Assembly (NCBI GenBank): GCA_014529385.2
Contig: CM043952.1
Coordinates: 153,139,057-153,203,056 of the forward strand
DNA: 64,000 nt
Direction of reading: 5' to 3'
Source: Adiantum capillus-veneris
Taxonomy: Eukaryota > Streptophyta > Polypodiopsida > Polypodiales > Pteridaceae
Shown: positions 19,996 through 31,499 of the stretch, one piece after another
How the letters are laid out: each line of letters opens with the position of its first letter
Numbering within the stretch: position 1 is the stretch's first letter
Notes under the pieces: model-generated
Told to the model about the DNA's origin: nothing
What the model saw: only the letters and a program-made list of their open reading frames with translations
Databases searched by the model: none
Made by a program: the position numbers and the translations under genes

Positions 19996-22391
19996 AATTT
20001 TCCTTGTCAAGATGTTGAGAGACATAACAAGCCAGAAGTAGAGTTCAAGTGAGTTTTGCAGACTGACGTGTGCCATAGTAAATGCTCAAAGCAAGTAATT
20101 AGACCCTTTCATATTGTCAGTGACAAATTTTGGGAAAATAGCTGAATGGTTTGCTTAATCTTTCATTTTACAGGACAAATTCTGAGCTTTTACTGAATCC
20201 TGTAAGCAGCAAATGCTTCCTTTGTTTGCTCTCAGGTTTTCTTACTTTGCACACCCCACAATCTCCAAATGCTGGTAAGAATAGTGAAAATTTTTCAGGT
20301 TCTTATATGCAGAAATGAAGCAGAGAAATGCCTAATTGAAACATCCATAAATTCTTTACGCATCAGCATCAAGGTAATCAGAACTCTCCAGAACATGTGG
20401 AGTGCAATCTTTTATAATTCGTTTACTTTCATTGGGACATTAACCATTTCGAACATGCATTAGATTGTGCTTCACGCATTAATGTCAAGGTAATCAGAAC
20501 TTCCCAGAACATGTAAAGTGCAATCATTATATGAATGCATTTATTTTCCAGAACTTTCCAGAACATGTAAAGTGCAATCTTATATGAATGCATCTGCTTT
20601 CTTTGGATCATGAATCATTTTGAACATGCATTAGATTGTGCTTTTATGGGCCAGGGTGCAGTACTTCCGATCTTTTTTTGGGATTGTCACATGGATATTA
20701 AATTTGAAATTTGGTGGGCTCACCTTGGTGCCAACAATTACCAGATGATTTAGCTGCTCAAATAATCCCTTATTGACAACTGCTGCTTAGGTGAAGCAAG
20801 CAGATGATCTGGAAAATATTCTGGCAAAGAAATTTTTGAGATTTTTGTCAATGCGGGCTGAATCATTTCAAGTGCTGCGTCGAAAACCTGTCCAGGTAAC
20901 GTGTACGCCCTGTCAAAACTGTTTTAGCTTAGCTGGTACAAAAGCATTGACTGTTCCTTGCACCCAGGGCTATGATATCAGCTTTCTCATAACTAATTTT
21001 CATTGTGAGGAGATGTACAAGCACAAGCTGATTGATTTTGTGGTTCAATTTATGGAGGTAATATTCTCAGCGATAGCAACTTTTCGTTTTGGAATCATTA
21101 TAAATTGTTTAAGTTGCAGTGGTGGAGTACAACACTCCTTCCCAATCTTAAATTTCTGCTTTTTATTACCAAAATTTTCACAAGCGAAGTATGAAGTGAG
21201 GCAGAAGTGTTCTGCACTTAGACCATGCCACATGGAAGACCCTACTCCTTAAAAAGCTCTCTCTCGATCATCGCTTACCATTGAATTATGAGCACAGAAT
21301 TATGAGCCACCCCTATCCCTGCCTTTCAAGGAACTTAACTATGTCCGAAAATATGGAAAATAATGGCGTTGCTCGCACACGAGCAATTAAAAGTAGGCAG
21401 TCCTGCGGCTGGAGAGGCAGAGTATATTAATGCACTGGTGAATCCTACACCAGGTGCTTGTTGTGAGGGTGTATTGGGTGGGGTTGCCTGTAGCTTACCT
21501 CGTGTTAGGGTTTCCTCTTGCTGCTTGCACACTTAGATGCCTTGTGTGATAAGTTCAGGGCACAGCATAGATTTTTGTGGTAGTATCCAGGTAAGTTCAT
21601 GCACGTGACTGATGTACAATCATTGTCGAACTGTATTCATGTGTTCTGACCAGTTGTGCTAATTGTTTCTATCTTTTGTGGTGCTTATGCCCGATCAACT
21701 ACCTCATTTTTGCGCTGATTTTTCTGATTTAATGCTTCTTTTAGTGTTAGGCTTCATTATGGCCGAGTCTGCCCTTCATCTCCAGAGTCATGACAGAAAC
21801 TCAGTACGCTGAACTTTGTGTTGACGTATGTTCATGTGTGTGCACTTGTGTTGTGTGCTGCGTTGGGAGCATATGTTAGTACCTAGTTCTACACACACTA
21901 TTGGGCACTGACGACGTTAGTGGGGATGTCGTGGTATTTAGTCAATACAATGCATGATGGAGCTGATGGTATTTGTCTCGTGGGTGACGACAAATTTGCA
22001 CTGCTATATGACGTTGTATTTGCACTGCCATACAATGTATTGTTTTAACATTTGCATCATATTGTTAGAAAGGGAGAGATTCAGTGGGAAAAAGGTGCGG
22101 CTGTAGGCAAACCATAATCATTATAGGCTTTTGCTAGCAAATAAGCAATACGTTTTGAGTCGTTTATGTGATAGTAATCTCATGCTTGGAGAGTTGTAGG
22201 TGTAGAAAGATTTGGCTTTGCAGTCTAATTCTATTGTCTTGATTGAGTATCCTGATGTTCTGCTTTGTATCATAACCAAATTGGTGCTCTTTTTCTGGCA
22301 GGATATTGACAAGGAGATAAGCGAGCTCAAGCTATCTGTAAATACTCGTGGAAGGCTTGTTGCAACAGAGTTTCTCAGACAGTTCATTTAA
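19996..22391 (+). CDS. ARPC4: ARPC4, actin-related protein 2/3 complex subunit 4 (p20), 5' exon missing
   Basis: Six coding exons with GT-AG introns join in frame: 19996-20048 ([17 protein letters not shown]), 20174-20201 (NSELLLNP), 20299-20373 ([20 protein letters not shown]), 20791-20895 ([20 protein letters not shown]), 20968-21057 ([20 protein letters not shown]) and 22302-22391 ([20 protein letters not shown]…QFI, stop TAA at 22389-22391). They encode 146 residues; known ARPC4 has about 168, so only about 22 N-terminal residues, likely one exon, are missing. The protein is a core scaffold subunit that, with ARPC2, forms the backbone of the seven-subunit Arp2/3 complex nucleating branched actin filaments. 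The codon joining exons 1 and 2 of this list is split (AA|G). No stop or frameshift is seen in these exons, so the gene may be live with its first exon further upstream, beyond the retroelements, or may be 5'-truncated. Confidence 0.95.
20358..20640 (+). repeat. Tandem duplication covering an ARPC4 exon end and splice donor
   Basis: ACGCATCAGCATCAAG/GTAATCAGAACT at the exon end (20358) recurs 116 bp downstream as ACGCATTAATGTCAAGGTAATCAGAACT (20474). The following intron block, AGAACATGT(GG/AA)AGTGCAATC, occurs three times (about 20391, 20507, 20560) and GAACATGCATTAGATTGTGC twice. The second copy keeps a consensus-like AAG|GTAATC donor. Confidence 0.85.
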
Positions 22392-22820
22392 GACTGCCGG
22401 GTCATTATTAACTTGTAAGATTAATGCATAGTGAAATATATTCATTGGCCGTTGTTGGAGCCTTTGTCCTGTTGTCTTCTGGCTGAAAACACAAGTTTCC
22501 TGGGGACTCTGAATTTTTGGGTTGCGGGTGCCCATCATTTGGCCTTCATTTTGATTCCTTGCTCAAGTTGAATTCCTCAGAAGTCGGTGGTGCCAAGCAG
22601 AGCATTTGGAAATTTTTCTGTGAAGAGGATGGATGTGTGTTGTTGTGTGTAGATTAACATGATTTCTGCCGAGCATAACGCACACTGTTTAGATGGTACA
22701 TACATTAGGTATATACATACGTGTGCGATTATGGTATGTGTGATAAAGTAGGCTTGTGTATGTAGATATGTACAGACTGCACGTGCGCACGCGCACATCC
22801 CGATTCCCCCCACACACAGA
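22392..22820 (+). other. ARPC4 3' flank
   Basis: Non-coding sequence after the ARPC4 stop. No strong AATAAA signal is visible. The 3' UTR presumably lies in the first 150 bases. TG/CA-rich patches follow from about 22690. Confidence 0.5.
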
Positions 22821-24400
22821 GAAATGAAATGAAATGTTGTATTGTCTTCAAAAGACCAAAATGAATTATGAAACCAAAATGCTCAATGATGCTTCGTAAC
22901 CTCCGATGTAGACCTCGTCTACAGTGTGAAGATACTCGCATCCTCGGGCATCACGAGTAATCAAGGAGGAGGCCCCAATGAGGGTGTACCTGTGGTGGGG
23001 CATCCTGTCTGTAAAAAGTAGCAATTTTTCTTTGTATGGATCCTCTGTGTAGGTCCTCGTCTCTCTGAGTTTACGGATCTCCAGCAAGAAGAGACCTAGG
23101 TATCTTTGATCATATTAATCCAAGATGCTGGATAAGGGGCCAAACCCTCTCGGAATAAGTAATGAAAACACCCGCAGATCTCATAGTATGCTGCGCATTG
23201 GCAGATATAGTGCCCCTCCGTCTCTGGCTCTCTCTGGTAAACCTGGCATAATCTCCCCTCTCGGGGTATACCTCTGTATCGGCCAATCTCTATCTCCAAC
23301 CGGTGAGATGAGGTGCGTAGCTAACCAATAATCTATCTAATGCCATGATATAGGTGATGTCCATGTACTTCATACGTGAGATAAACCCATCATTTATCAT
23401 GTAGAGAAGATGTTCTCAATAAAAAGGCATTTTCGTCCGCAACTCATGTGACGGAGACAACCAAGTCCTAGTATCCACGTGAATGAGATCGTGTTTGATA
23501 ATCTTGCTAATCTGAGGGTGAGGGAAGGTGCATCCAGAGAATACCGAAAAGGGGGCAGCTTGTCCATACTAAATCCATGTGGCTCAAACCAAGATGTTAC
23601 TTGTGCTAACCAACATGAAGTATCACCCTCACTGGCCAGTTGTCCTGATGACTCAAGCGCTAGTTGTGCATATCTGTTGCGTGATAGCTCCCATGTGCTA
23701 TGATTAGACGACACTGATCTAGCAAGAGCCTCCATTGCAATTAATGGTGCACTCATCTCAACTCTGATAATCTCATGTGGCATTGAGACTATCGCCTGGA
23801 TCAGCTTGGACATCATGGATACAAGTTAACCATGTACCTTACAACTATGCCCCTCTATCCTCAATATAGTCACAAGTCTCATCATGTACAACTCAAACAA
23901 AGTAGGAGAAAGTTGGCAACCCTACCTCACCCCAATAGTAGAGTGAACAGGGTTTGAAGACCCTCTATTCTCTATACTCTTCCTATCACTGTCGCCATGA
24001 TACCTTGTAAAAGCTCCTGTGGGACTCCCAAGTCATACAGTAGTATCAACCTGGCTCGTGGGATTGTGTCAAAGGCTTTGCGGAAGTTCACAAAGCTACA
24101 ATAAAGCCTCCTCCCATGATCGCTTTGCCTTCCTCAATGATCGCTCAATGCATGCTCAAGTATATAATCATATAGCTTGGCCAATGAGTGGCCAATCATG
24201 ATAGTGCAATAGTTAGTTGGTAGGATTGGATCTCCAGACTTAACTAGTGGAACAATTGTAGACGTATTCCAAGTCTTTGAAAACCCCTCATACACCCTTG
24301 TTGAACATGAAGGCCAACATACCATCAATATGATCTCCAGCATGTATGCATGCTTTGCCACTATAGCATCATGATTGTGTGCAATCTGTCAATGGCCTGC
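22821..24400 (-). mobile_element. LINE-like non-LTR retrotransposon fragment L1a
   Basis: Reading leftward the segment holds LINE reverse transcriptase motifs, a C-terminal Cys/His region and a 3' end. The 3' end (about 22820-22880, minus strand) shares GGT(T/C)(T/C)CAT…TTCATTTTGG(T/C)CTTT with two further copies at about 24560 and 25400. The 5' part, including any endonuclease, is absent. All frames are broken. Confidence 0.8.
23096..24400 (-). pseudogene. LINE reverse transcriptase and C-terminal region, decayed
   Basis: In minus-strand order: IVPLVKSGDPILPTNYCTIM with IGHSLAKLY (24361-24134), FVNFRKAFDTIPRARL (about 24100-24050), the loop STIGVR-GCQLSPTLFELY (about 23940-23890; one stop inside), and a divergent thumb/linker (23816-23397). 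The C-terminus reads EIGRYRGIPREGRLCQVYQR then HYICQCAAYY (23299-23096), a CX…C/H pattern typical of LINE C-termini. The first motifs are those of non-LTR RTs (fingers motif 'PxNYRPI' type). The YXDD box could not be located cleanly. Confidence 0.8.
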
Positions 24401-24554
24401 CTCACCATCTCGTGTGAAGAAAGTAGAAGTGGAAGGATAGGTCTCCGATGGGTCCGGCAATGGTAATTGCTCTATTCTTGTGTATAGAGAAGATGCATAT
24501 CGTGTCCATAATGTTTGGAGAGGGTGAGTGCTCTCTAAAAATCACCAAGCCTCC

Positions 24555-25330
24555 CATGAGTCTTGGCTTTAAAAGGCCAAAATGACCTATGAGAACAAAA
24601 GGTAACATCCATGTGTGACTCTAGTACAATGTCTAAGGAACATAAAAAGAAGAATAAAGCAGGGTGCTTAGAGTTGGTAAGTATGCAAGCCTACCCTACA
24701 TCCTCATCATCATCATCAACATCATCTTCATCCCATAATATATCATCTTCAAACATACAAGAGGGGTACAATCACATGAGGGCTAATGAGATCTATAATG
24801 GAGAAAGTATACAATGATGATCATCCCATGAGCTCTCTCATGGATCTCTGCAGTATGGCCTTAATGTCCTCCATCCCCGGGGAGGGAGGGAGGGAGGGAG
24901 GGGCGACGGACTCGATGTCACTCAGCGATGCTCTAAAGCCTTCAATGTAGACCTTGTCTACGATGTGAAGATCCTCGCATCCTCGGGTGTTGTGAGTAGG
25001 CAAGCTGGATGGCTTGATCAAGAAGGATGCCCCGTTGAGTGTATGATTGGGTAACCTGTGGTATGCCATCTTGAGTAGTCCTAGTGCAAAAAGTAGTGAT
25101 TTGCCTTTGTATGGATCTGTTATGTGTAGGTCCTTTGCTCTCGAGGGTAGTCTCGTTGAGTCTATGGATCTCTAGAAAGAAGAGACTGAGGCACCTCTGA
25201 TCATGGTACTCCGTGCCGCAGGATAAGGATCCAACACCCTCTCTGAATAAGCAATGGAAACGCTCGTGGATCTCATAGCTTGCTGTGCGCTAGTAGATAG
25301 AATGCTCCCGTGTCTCTGGCTCTCTTTTGA
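24555..25330 (-). mobile_element. LINE 3'-end copy L1b
   Basis: A second copy of the LINE C-terminal tail: minus-strand MAYHRLPNHTLNGASFLI, then VDKVYIEGFRASLSDIES, followed by a 3' UTR down to about 24560 (CATAGGTCATTTTGGCCTTT). It is colinear with 25400-25895 for about 500 bp and with 22870-23110 in its upper part. A GGGA run at 24885-24901 has inserted or expanded near the middle. Confidence 0.75.
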
Positions 25331-25369
25331 AAACTTGACATAATCTCTCCTTTTAGGGGGGAGAGAGGG

Positions 25370-25928
25370 GGAGAGAGAGAGAGAGATGAAATGTGAGATT
25401 AACGTCTTTAGAAAGCCAAAATGATCTATGAGACCAAAAGGTTACATTCTTGTGTGACTCTAGTGCAATGTCTAAGGAACATGAAAAGAAGAATAAAGGA
25501 GGTTGCCTAGAGTTGGTAAGTATGTAAGCCTAGCCTACAACCTCGTCATCATCATCTTCATACCATAATATATTGTCTTCAAACATATGGGGAGGCGTAC
25601 AATCACACGAGGGCTAATGAGGTTTACAATGGAGAAAGTATACAATGGTGATCATCCCATGAACTCTCTCATGGATCTCTGTAGTATGGCCTCAATGTCC
25701 TCCATAGTCCGCTCTCCGGGGGGTGGTAGCGGGCTCGATGTCACTTAATGATGCTCTAAAGCCTTCAATGTAGACCTCTTCTATGATGTGAAGATCCTTG
25801 CATCCTCGGGTGTTGTGAGCAGGCAAGCTGGATGGCTCGATCAAGAAGGATGCCCCATTGAGGGTATGATTGGGTAACCTGTGGTGGGCCAATAGAAACA
25901 CACAAACATAGACTTCAAAATCACTCAA
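25370..25928 (-). mobile_element. LINE 3'-end copy L1c
   Basis: A third copy of the same 3' end (HHRLPNHTLNGASFLIEPSS, VYIEGFRASLSDIEP), ending leftward in CATAGATCATTTTGGCTTTC and a (CT)n tract on the minus strand (about 25370-25387). It is truncated at about 25895-25928, where it meets an (AG)n tract. Confidence 0.75.
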
Positions 25929-25933
25929 CTTTA

Positions 25934-25935
<2 letters not shown>

Positions 25936-25978
<43 letters not shown>
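25936..25978. repeat. (AG)n microsatellite at retroposon tail
   Basis: About 21 AG units, directly after the 3' end of the ORF1-only retroposon to its right. Confidence 0.95.
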
Positions 25979-25981
<3 letters not shown>

Positions 25982-26210
25982 GACAGACAGATAGATTGAT
26001 TATCGTCCTCGGAGATCAAGTATGACCAATGGGACCAAATACACACATTACAAAGGTAGCTCCATCATATGACTAGTACAACTCAATTGGTCGGTGTAAA
26101 GACTCGACGTGGGAGTACTAGCTTTTAAGGAGGTCATACAAATGGGCACGTGAGCCACGTATCCTAAAATGGGAAGGAGGGGACAAAATGACAAAACAAG
26201 GGGAAAAAAA

Positions 26211-26700
26211 CTATGTGGCTACTATTGTCGGTAGCGACAGGGTCTTCTTAGGAGTTCGAAAATCCTGAATGAGAGCTCGCCCATCTCGATAGACTACCGA
26301 CTTTCCTTGTTTACAGGCGTCATGCATTTTCTTGAGCTCGCTTGCTTTGAGTTTGAGTTGGTTCGAAGTTAACTCCTCAACGATCCAAAAATTTGTTCCC
26401 TTGAGGAGGCGGGATTGGCGTAAAAGCCTCAACCACTCCTCTTTGTCCTTGAAGATAAGTGTGCATTGCCCAGGTGGCAAGCGTCTGTTTGTGTTGTTGA
26501 GCCAAGAGACTGTGTTGGGCTCAATAGTGATTGGCTGCAGGATGTCATTGTGCTTGATGATTGCTTCTTTGAGAGTGTCCTCGGTGGTACACCATGATGA
26601 TGGGAGCCCTCTGATCCTCACTTTAAGACCAAGGGATTCTTGTAGCTGGCATTCTTGGAGGGTGGCCTTTAACTTGATGCCGATCTTCTGTGTGATGCCA
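26211..26700 (-). pseudogene. LINE ORF1-like RNA-binding protein fragment (R1)
   Basis: An open 136-codon frame (26621-26211) reads MRIRGLPSSWCTTEDTLKEA at the start, then CTLIFKDKEEWLRLLRQSRL, LKGTNFWIVEELTSNQLKLK and YRDGRALIQDFRTPKK. It is clearly homologous to the frame at 33527-33041 (LLKDTKIWFAEDLTPVQLKQ). An RNP-like beta-strand pattern followed by a 'DLTPxQ' helix and a basic C-terminal element is typical of LINE ORF1 proteins with an RRM and C-terminal domain. The frame upstream contains stops. Confidence 0.6.
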
Positions 26701-26769
26701 TCTATGACTTATGGGACTTCCTTTTGGACCTTCGTAACAGACTCTGCAATGGAGTCTTTAACCTCTCGT

Positions 26770-27100
26770 GCTTTTGTACCAACGCAAAAAGTAGTGATTT
26801 GCCTTTTTATGGATTTGCTATGTGTAGGTCGTCTGCTCTTGAGGGTAGTCTCTTTGAGTTTATGGATCTCTAGAAAGAAGAGACCTAGGCACCTCTGATC
26901 ATAGTACTCCATGTTGCAGGATAAGGATCCCCAACGCCCATATCCCTTCCCAAGCTCCCAAGGTAATATATGCAGCTTATGAATTGAAGGACACCTTCAT
27001 TCAACCAATTAAATAACAAATCTTGAATTCCCTCCAACCTGTCTTTGGATATGGTGCACGATCTGTTCATTCGGTATATTGCGTCCATAATCTTCCACAA
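26770..27100 (-). pseudogene. LINE ORF2 C-terminal fragment joined to ORF1
   Basis: The minus-strand frames 27100-26885 and 26912-26709 carry the ORF2 tail (YPATWSTMIRGA; YDQRCLGLFFLEIHKLKETT), as in L1a. Within the second frame it switches at about 26775 to ORF1-linked sequence (AREVKDSIAESVTKVQKEVP). The junction at ACGCAAAAAGTAGTGATTTG matches the point where the other copies continue into their tail. Confidence 0.6.
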
Positions 27101-28428
27101 AAATACACTTACCAGAGAACCCTCGGAGTGGACACTACCCTCTCAAATTTGAGAGAACAATTTCTCACTAGTTGTATAGACAAAGAACACAATTATTGTT
27201 TGCTTATAGGCAAGAAGCTCATATATGAAGAAGCCCTATAGTGGTTACAGGGATCATTTTTTGAACCATGTGACCCAAATATGAATGTCATTGGACACAT
27301 AACAAAAATTGAGGGATATAGGATACTTAACACAAGCTCCTCTCCCTTACCTCATGGCCACATATAAAGTCCACAAGAAATAATTTAGATGGATTACATG
27401 TGGAGCAACGTTGCTACTTTGAAATTTCTTTACTTCTGGCCTTCATCCTAAACATTACCTGCCAAAACTCAAAGAAAGAGCCAAGAGATTGAACTCCTAA
27501 GCTCTACTTTGTCACAATAGACATATTCAACCTTGGTGGGTTATAGAATCCATATGTGAATGTGTGATAAGTCTACCTACAAAAGAGGAAGTCCTCCCTT
27601 ATCATCATTAAAAAATGGTATGAGAACATTCTGCATTAGCGGAACAAATGGCTAATCACTCACATCAATAAGATAATAAAAGAAGCCTTTTCTCTAGCCC
27701 ATCTCTGCAAAGAAGGGACTTGGTCTCATACAAGATACATACCGGGTGTGGTGTAGAGTTAAATCCATGGCTTCTACACTATATGTAATGCAACTTAAAA
27801 TTTTTAAGGAAGGAGAGATCTTCCACGTGTCACCCATTGGTTCACCTCAAAAAAACCTTACAAAACATCTAATCTAAAGTGCAAAAGTGAAGGGATAAGA
27901 TTGTAGAAATTAAAAACCTTTTGACAATGAATAGTCAAAATACTTTTTTACTTGGTGAGCCAAAGGAACTTTTTCCTCTATCTGGTCGTAGAATTGACCA
28001 CGTGGCAGAGTTCAAATTAAAGTAAAAAAACAAGGTCGTTAAAAGTTGCTAAAAAAAAACGTTGTCGTGAAAGTGAAAATAAAAGAAGCGTCGCACCACA
28101 AGCTGGCAAGTAAACAAAAGCAGGTTCGTAGAGGCAGCAGTTCGAGAGCAGTTCCAGAAAGGCAGCAGTTTCAAGACAGAGGTTCACAGAGGCGCAGCAG
28201 TTCGGAGATGGATTCAAGTAGGCAATGCTATATATCGTGTGTTGTGCGGGCTCCTGGCTCTCAGCGAGCACCCACCTAACCTGAGCAACCTCTTGTTGTG
28301 CCCCCACCTGCTGACGGCCCTTGGCATCTTCCAACTGCGCGCTCAGCAAACAGGAGACAGACAATGTGAGTGGGGGCGAGAGTCTGTAGGCCAAGCTCCT
28401 CCCTATTCATTCTAGCCCCATCGGCATA
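27101..28428. other. No gene recognised
   Basis: AT-rich sequence with only short, unsupported frames on both strands. Confidence 0.4.
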
Positions 28429-29516
28429 TTGAGTCGGTCTCCTTTTGCAGTGAAACCTCAATACCTAATTATAAGCCTACCTGCAACTTCCCCGCATAGC
28501 GATCATAGCAGCTTTGTGTGCAACAAGACCCAGTGGCCAACTGAACAGTATGTCCAACTTCAACTACACCTTACTCAGCTCGTTTCTGCAGGCGCAACTA
28601 GTTATGGCCAGGATTATGCCGCTCCATGTATAGCTCATGCAGATTCAAGAACCCTGTGCCCTCGGCCATCCTTCAATGTTCATGGAAATGATATGGAGCA
28701 GGTCCCCATGCCTAATTCTCAAGATTCACACCGATTGTTTTCCGCGCAGTTTGCCCATGCAGCATGCACAACAAGCTGGGTAGAACCGGATTAAAGGAGT
28801 ACCGGAGACCTTTCAAAGCCTGGTTATAATATTTCGCAAATCAAGCTGGAGGTTACTTCGGATGCTTGCCGACATGATAAGCACTCTCAAAGATCAGATA
28901 TTTCGTGCGATCAACCCATGACAGAGGTCTGTTCTAGTGCAGGTACCTACGCTGCCAACCAGGATCAAAAGAATAGTCAAAGAGCAGAAGCGAAAGCTAA
29001 TTATTTTTTAATCCACATACTGAGATTTGATGCTAGAGAAGCCAAAGAACAAGGAATGCGGAGTATTGGCATTTTTGGAGATAGGTATACCAATATGTCA
29101 GCACCTATTAGCATCCAACAGCAGTTCAAACTGCTGACCATTCAACAACTGGATGGGATAGCATAAACTTTACAGACAATATGGCCACTATTGCGGCTTG
29201 TAAAGAGCTTCTCTTGCTAAACTATTGCGGCTTGTAAAGAGCTTCTCTTGCTAAACCGCGTGGAGGCGGCAGCCAATGCAGGCGCAATTGAGATTAGCAA
29301 CAACAATATACTGCAATGTTGCTCTTCAGCAACAGCTGCATACGAAGCAGGGAATGTTGGTGGTGTGGGTTTGAACGCAGAATAGTTACTGCTTCGGAGC
29401 TCCCTTCTTGCCAATAACCATGATTCAGTTCCATGTACGCAGCAGCTCTCGGATCAAGTTCAGATGGCTGCAGATGGCAGACATCAGTTTGGTATGCTAT
29501 TCCAAGGCGGAGTGTG
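28429..29516 (+). pseudogene. Unrecognised decayed coding-like sequence
   Basis: One plus-strand frame stays open from 28429 to 29166 except for a single TAA at 28792-28794. Composition is protein-like (S, Q, A, C, N rich; for example ISQIKLEVTSDACRHDKHSQ region at about 28830). Around 29166 the frame shifts, and a coding-like stretch continues (MATIAACKELLLLN, then EAAANAGAIEISNNNILQCC) to about 29385 and, after a TAG, to about 29516. A 34-bp perfect tandem duplication breaks it at 29187-29254. I recognise no family. A processed or decayed host gene is possible, as is chance. Confidence 0.4.
29187..29254 (+). repeat. Perfect 34-bp tandem duplication
   Basis: ACTATTGCGGCTTGTAAAGA…CTTGCTAA at 29187-29220 is repeated exactly at 29221-29254. 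Confidence 0.97.
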
Positions 29517-30301
29517 AAAATCTATTTACACCTTCTCAAAGGTCTTTTGTGCAGTAGGCGATCAAGGTAGAAAATCCATATAGCAGCTATAGTATACCGA
29601 ACGGGCCGAGTGAAATTATTGCCAACAACGACTTAACATTTTATAGCGAAGGGCATGCTACTCTTAATATATTGTCTGAGTACGGAACCAATTTCAGCGT
29701 CAGGAAGACAAAGTTTGTCTATTGTCGAATGCATTTTGCAACCTCAAGATTCAAAAATTATTTTATTCAGTTGTACAATCAATATATCATACATGTTGCA
29801 TGCCAAGCAGCCTCTTGTGCAAATACATTCCTCATAATGCTGCATCTTATCTCGGTTTTCTTGTACTTACTGGCTTAGCATATAAGATCCATTACATCAA
29901 CAAAAATTTGAGGAGGGTTGGCTGGGATGCTACGGATTGGAGGGCCGCCAAGGCTTGAGAAGGAGAGTTGGCTGCATGGGGTGGTGCAGACGGGTGACAT
30001 CGATGGGACTGAACATATGGAATCTAGTGGTATGCAAAAAAGGGCTAGATTTCTCGCAGGCTTCATGCCGCCACCTCAATTGCATCATTAATAGAACTAC
30101 TAGTACCTTTGTCATAAGCACTCGCTTCTTCATCTTCTGGAGGGATCGCACCTAAATAGCCTTCAAGTTGCATCCTTTGATTAGAGATGGGGACACCGAC
30201 CTCTAGGAAGCATGATATGTAACGCAGGTTAGTCAACAAGGAGGCAAGGAGACATAATTGCTAAGGAGGCAAGAAGACATAATCTGACCAAAACAGCTTA
30301 C

Positions 30302-30388
<87 letters not shown>

Positions 30389-31499
30389 AGGGAGAGAGAG
30401 AGAAGGTAATATTGATCAGAGGACATAGAACATAAAGTTACATGTGCGTGCTTTGTGTATGGCAGGGAGGACATATATTCACAACACTGCACGTTCCAAT
30501 TACACAAGCGCAACTCCAACTCAACAACACTGCAAGGTCCATTATTTGCATCCAATTTTTCATGCGCATGCATTTTCTTGGTGCAACACATAAATGCTAC
30601 GGGGTAGGGCACGGCTTTCGTTTCTTATAATTTTTTGGAGAGACCACTGTGCCAACTCTCCACCATACCTTTGTATGGCACCTCTGTATGACGTGCACGG
30701 TATACTTTGCACTTTCAATCTGTGATGTTTTATTGCAAGATGATATGTTTAACTATTCACATTGCTTTTTTGTAGCTTGATTCACATATCGACCTGTAGA
30801 ATTGACAATCAAAAAGCAGCAATACAACATTACAGGTTAGTAAAGCACCTCATTTTTTGTTGCAGTTCATTCATGCTTTATTTATTTGCTTGTTTTAGTA
30901 TTTTTTGCATTACTTCCTTTGCTTCGGTTTATTTGGATCTCGTTTTCAAAACTATACACTCGATGTCGATTAGCATCTGCACATGTTAGCTACACACGTA
31001 ACTCTTTGCAAACGATTGCTAGCCAATGCATCTGATGTATTACAATAGTGAATACACAAGTAGTGAATGCATGTGGTGTATCATACTAGTGAATTCACCT
31101 TGTGCATCTTTACTTTAGCTCTAAATAATTGATATCATACAGCTAGGTGTCTAAATAATTGATGTCATACTATATATGTCCTCGTTTCTCCAACACTAGA
31201 TGTCAGTATGAAGTTCTGAAGACCTAGAAGATTGTGGTCCAAGCGTCAATAAGCTAGGGAGAAAACTGCAGCCAACTTGAAACTAGCTTATTGTCCATAT
31301 GCTAGGTCATGGTTTGAAATTACTATATTGTATAAAGATTGGAGCATGCTATATGACATCTTTGCTCACAATATAGAAATTTGTCCTTCCTACACGAAGG
31401 TATACCTCACATATATAGAGATAACTGAGATCGATAGACAAATGAAAAAGACACTCTTGTTGCTCCCACTTTTGTATTATTGTTGGGCGCTTTGCCATT
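29517..31499. other. No gene recognised; contains long (AC)n
   Basis: Short unsupported frames only. A long (AC)n tract lies at 30303-30385. Around 31020-31170 short direct repeats occur (GTGAATRCA; CTAAATAATTGATRTCATAC). Confidence 0.4.
30303..30385. repeat. (AC)n microsatellite
   Basis: About 41 uninterrupted AC units followed by a short AG-rich run. Confidence 0.97.

Larger units (their letters stand above)
25936..26780 (-). mobile_element. ORF1-only LINE-derived retroposon R1
   Basis: Minus strand: an ORF1-type coding segment (26700-26211) is joined through a short spacer to a 3' tail (26030-25979: GGTCATACTTGATCTCCGAG, then GACGATAATCAATCTATCTG). It ends in (CT)n on the minus strand. 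The same ORF1-plus-tail arrangement, without RT, occurs at 32880-33782, and the tail alone at 48537-48608. Confidence 0.65.

Noticed and set aside
20791-21252. Single-exon reading of 153 codons in ARPC4
   Set aside because: It runs through two introns with GT-AG borders; the conserved sequence stops exactly at those borders.
26332-26898. 188-codon plus frame opposite the LINE ORF1 fragment
   Set aside because: Antisense shadow of the minus-strand ORF1-like region, which has a recognisable homologue at 33.0-33.5 kb.
30303-30385. CRISPR or satellite array
   Set aside because: Plain (AC)n microsatellite with no spacers; no CRISPR-like arrays are seen anywhere and none is expected in plant nuclear DNA.
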